64,000 nucleotides of DNA from Atherix ibis. Lineage: Eukaryota; Arthropoda; Insecta; Diptera; Athericidae. Both the position numbers and the translations under genes were made by a program. Below the pieces are notes generated by a model, which made no database searches, had not been told where the DNA came from, and saw only the letters and a list, made by a program, of their open reading frames with translations. How positions within the stretch are numbered: the first letter of the stretch is position 1; every line of letters starts with the position of its first letter. Positions 61,481 through 64,000 of the stretch are shown one piece after another. The stretch is from positions 76,619,622 through 76,683,621 of the forward strand of contig OY282606.1 of NCBI GenBank assembly GCA_958298945.1, written 5' to 3'.

Positions 61481-61564
61481 TTTGTACAGCTAAAAAACAA
61501 CTTATTGCATATAAAATACCAAAGTGTATTTTATATGCAATAAGTTGTTTTTTAGCTGTACAAA
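61481..61564. repeat. Perfect palindrome, 39-bp arms, 6-base loop
   Basis: Arms 61481-61519 and 61526-61564 are exact reverse complements (starting tttgtacagctaaaaaacaa) around caaagt. Because of this both strands code the same peptide (CTAKKQLIAYKI). No transposon context is recognised. Confidence 0.95.
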
Positions 61565-61879
61565 TTACGAAAAGGGACATTTGGTGGACGAACTCACGTA
61601 AAGAGAAACTTGAGTAACATTTATCAATTAACTCCATTTTCCATAGTTACCCCATCTAAATTCTTTAAGCTATCTGATATTAATCCTTTTAGTATAGCTG
61701 TCGATTATTATCTTATTACATTCAATATTTTAAAATACATATCTGAGTACTCTCAGAATATAATATTTTCCTTTTTCATGGAAATTTTGCTGGGTAAAAA
61801 TAATGCTTAAGCCTAATACACTCATACACTTACCATCATTATATAGACCCATCAGTTTATTATTTTATTACCTAAAACT

Positions 61880-62610
61880 TTTGAAAAACTATCACTGTAA
61901 ACGGCTTTTCCTCTTTCTCCTATAATATTATTCCCGACGATAAGTTTGGGGTTTGCATTTAATATTCAATCGCATTGACGATTACATTTCTTCACATTGG
62001 CGCTCTTGTAAAAAATAATATTACCCGAGCATATTCCTCGATATGTAACAAACCTTTGAACATATTTGGCATACTGGACTTGTATGGAAATTTAAGAACA
62101 TCCCTTCTCCTTCCTCTTGTCTTATAATTAAATCCTATCTGTCAAAACTTAACTTCTAAATTTATGGTGACTATGAATTTTCCGACACTGCCCTTGTTAA
62201 AGCTGGTATTCCTCAGCGCAGTATTCTTGGTCCCATGCTTTATAATATTTATGCATCTGATATCTCTATCACCAATAATATTCTTACCGCCACGATAAGC
62301 TGATCGACGATATTGTTCAATTACTAATGTTATTATACAGACGAGCTAAGCTACCAGTACTCGAACCAATATGGACTTATGGTCACATACTTTAGGATTT
62401 GGCCAAGACTTTTAACTCCCATTTAATTCAATCTAATCTTTACAGTCAAAAATCCTTTTTAAAATTTGTATTTGTCATGTTCATATTAACGTTATCAACC
62501 ATGACTTAAATGATCCAAAAACATTGGGGTGATCGGGGTTAACTTTACATTTTGTAGTAACTCTACCCATAATCTGCAATGATTGATTCAATTATAACAC
62601 CTTATCTAAA
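61880..62610 (+). pseudogene. Jockey-type LINE reverse transcriptase relic
   Basis: IIPDDKFGVCI near 61932, LEHIWHTGLVWKFKNI-like sequence near 62060, SYLSKLNF, and ALVKAGIPQRSILGPMLYNI then YASDISI (62190-62275) match the order QFGFR, KAFDxVWHxGLxYKL, SYLxxRxF, AGVPQGSxLGPxLYNIYxSDIP of Jockey-type reverse transcriptases. The catalytic YADD block that should follow is unrecognisable. Stops and frameshifts throughout. Confidence 0.78.
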
Positions 62611-62619
62611 AAAAATAGT

Positions 62620-63400
62620 AATGGAGGCTTACTCCTCTATCAAGAAAACAACAAAAATATTATCTTCTTCTTGTATATAGAAGAAGAAATTATGCCGAAA
62701 GTTGTTTAGATCCTAAATTAGAATGATGGAAGATACTAAAACATTAAAAGCTATTAAAAACATTGCAATTATTCAGTCTTAGAATCTAATTTCACCTACA
62801 TGGTCCTAAATAAAACTAAGACCGGCAGACTGGTACAGAAAATTGAAAACTTATTAGAGCTTTTATTGTTTTATTTAGGAAATACTTATCGCGCCTTACG
62901 AAATAATTCTGAAGTGATAGTCAACGAGGGGATGGATTAAAAATGTCCAGAATAACAGTTAAATTCATTTTTTTCAAAATTATGTTTTACTTTTCAATGT
63001 AATCCGTTAGAGTAATATATTTATCTTCAAAATAACTATTTACAATGTCCATTCTTTCCAACGTGAATTTCTTTTCAGACAGGAATGTTTTCAGGTTCAG
63101 AAACAGGTGGCCTGAGTTTGGCGGATAGTGAACGATTTGGAATTTATTTTTCAGCAAAAATTCGGTGGACTTTCAATGAGCAGCAACATGTTTTTCATCA
63201 ATGGAATATTATCAGTTTTGCCCTTTTTTATATAGTCAATTTGGAGAATTCTATTTGTATTCCAAAAAACTGATGACATCAAGTTTTTTAGCGGATGTAA
63301 TGTTTTCGCTTTCTTCGGAGCCGAGCCACTGCCTTCAACCTATTGTTTTGACTACCATGGTAAGGAAATATCCTTTTTAAGGATAATTTTGAGGTCATGT
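62620..63400. other. Unassigned AT-rich stretch
   Basis: Nothing recognisable. Confidence 0.35.
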
Positions 63401-63406
63401 AAGATA

Positions 63407-63930
63407 AGTGGGTAGTCCCAGAAGTACCCGACCTAACAAATAAAACACAAAAAATTTGGCGAAAACATCTTTATTTCTCAACATAGTCTACTTCTAGCTC
63501 AATTCACTTGTCCCAGCGATTTTCTAGCTTGATTCACTTCGCTGTTTATCGTACGAACCGTCGCGCTACTCAAAATAGCCTTTAAACATAGACTCCACCT
63601 CTTCATTGCTAGCAAATCTTTTATCACCGAGCCATTTTTTTGGAGTTTGGATTTTTGCCATCGATAAAACGGATTTGGAAACTAGCAGCAATACTTTCTT
63701 TTTCGCCAAATGCGGGCGTTTTTTCTTGATTTCATCATTCAAACGCTGCAATAAGTTTGCATAATACTCGCCGTTGATTGTATTTCTTTTTTGAAGATAA
63801 TCAATCAAAATTAACCCGGCCGCAACCCAAAAAACTGACGCCATGCCCTTGCCAGCATATGGAACTGTCTTCGCCTTTTTGAAGCCGATTCTCCCATGTC
63901 AGTCCAATGATTCGACTGTTCCCTTATCTT
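63407..63930 (-). pseudogene. Mariner (DD34D) relic with central deletion
   Basis: On the minus strand from about 63915: IREQSNHWT, then a 92-codon frame at 63566-63844 with MASVFWVAAGLILIDYLQKR then NTINGEYYANLLQRL, IKKKRPHLAKKKVLL, and, after a deletion removing both the DNAPxH and the PDLAPSDY blocks, KKWLGDKRFASNEEVE. Further on LENRWDK and IELEVDYVEK with a stop close the protein near 63470, followed by a terminal region ending about 63407 (complement reads acttctgggactaccca). The N-terminal third is absent, so the element is also truncated at its 5' end. It is distinct from the copy at 56.6 kb. Confidence 0.8.
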
Positions 63931-64000
63931 AGGTATGAAGTAATATACTTATATTTCATTTATAGATATGAATCGATGTAAAACCTCAACTTTATTATTG

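Noticed and set aside
61158..61637. 159-codon minus-strand open frame and a 66-codon plus-strand frame with the same peptide
   Set aside because: The shared peptide comes from the perfect palindrome at 61481-61564; the rest has no motif.
1..64000. CRISPR arrays, rRNA, tRNA, bacterial promoters, operons and terminators
   Set aside because: No regularly spaced repeats with unique spacers, no rRNA-like conserved blocks, no cloverleaf with A/B boxes noticed, and no bacterial-type gene density; the window is eukaryotic.

Overview
This 64-kb window is AT-rich eukaryotic DNA, almost certainly from an insect. The evidence is indirect: every recognisable coding remnant belongs to a transposable element family common in insects (Tc1/mariner elements with DD34D and DD41D catalytic spacing, RTE-type LINEs, Jockey/CR1-type LINEs). 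A fly is plausible because of the mix of mauritiana- and irritans-like mariners with DD41D elements, but I cannot fix the order. I see no bacterial operons, no rRNA or tRNA, no CRISPR array and no long intact gene. Most of it looks like intergenic or intronic sequence that has collected dead transposons.

Layout. 1-8.9 kb: unassigned AT-rich DNA with a 3'-truncated DD41D transposon (3.48-4.32 kb, minus), a degenerate tandem array of about 190-bp units (5.64-6.34 kb) and a TAA microsatellite. 8.9-11.7 kb: signals of a possible spliced gene (TATA box, first exon with a strong donor, a phase-compatible second exon, a third coding-like block), with an RTE LINE fragment inside the putative intron. 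12.4-13.4 kb: irritans-type mariner relic. 20.5-27.5 kb: a cluster of DNA transposons, two of them DD41D elements with both terminal inverted repeats and TA flanks, a Mos1-like mariner with both ends, another DD41D relic and a Tc1 scrap. 29.3 kb: a candidate core promoter and tiny first exon. 32.4-33.6 and 38.6-40.1 kb: two more DD41D relics, the second with a 379-bp internal tandem duplication. 41.5-42.2 kb: an unidentified open frame of 164 codons. 42.6-44.1, 47.6-49.7 and 52.5-53.8 kb: LINE clusters. 51.7, 56.6-57.9 and 63.4-63.9 kb: mariner relics, the middle one with near-perfect inverted repeats. 61.9-62.6 kb: another LINE reverse transcriptase relic.

The least expected feature is a set of short-range inverted duplications with small loops: 26-bp arms inside one RTE copy (42.8 kb), 41-bp arms inside another (53.4 kb), 39-bp perfect arms at 61.5 kb, and weaker ones at 18.3 and 20.4 kb. 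In the two RTE copies, comparison with sister copies in this window shows that one arm is normal element sequence and the other is an inverted copy replacing or displacing it, as expected from a replication template switch. Other points to check are the unidentified open frame at 41.5 kb and the candidate exons at 9-11 kb, 29.3 kb and 45 kb.

All protein identities come from reading motifs against remembered family consensus; no search was run. Relic edges without inverted repeats are approximate.
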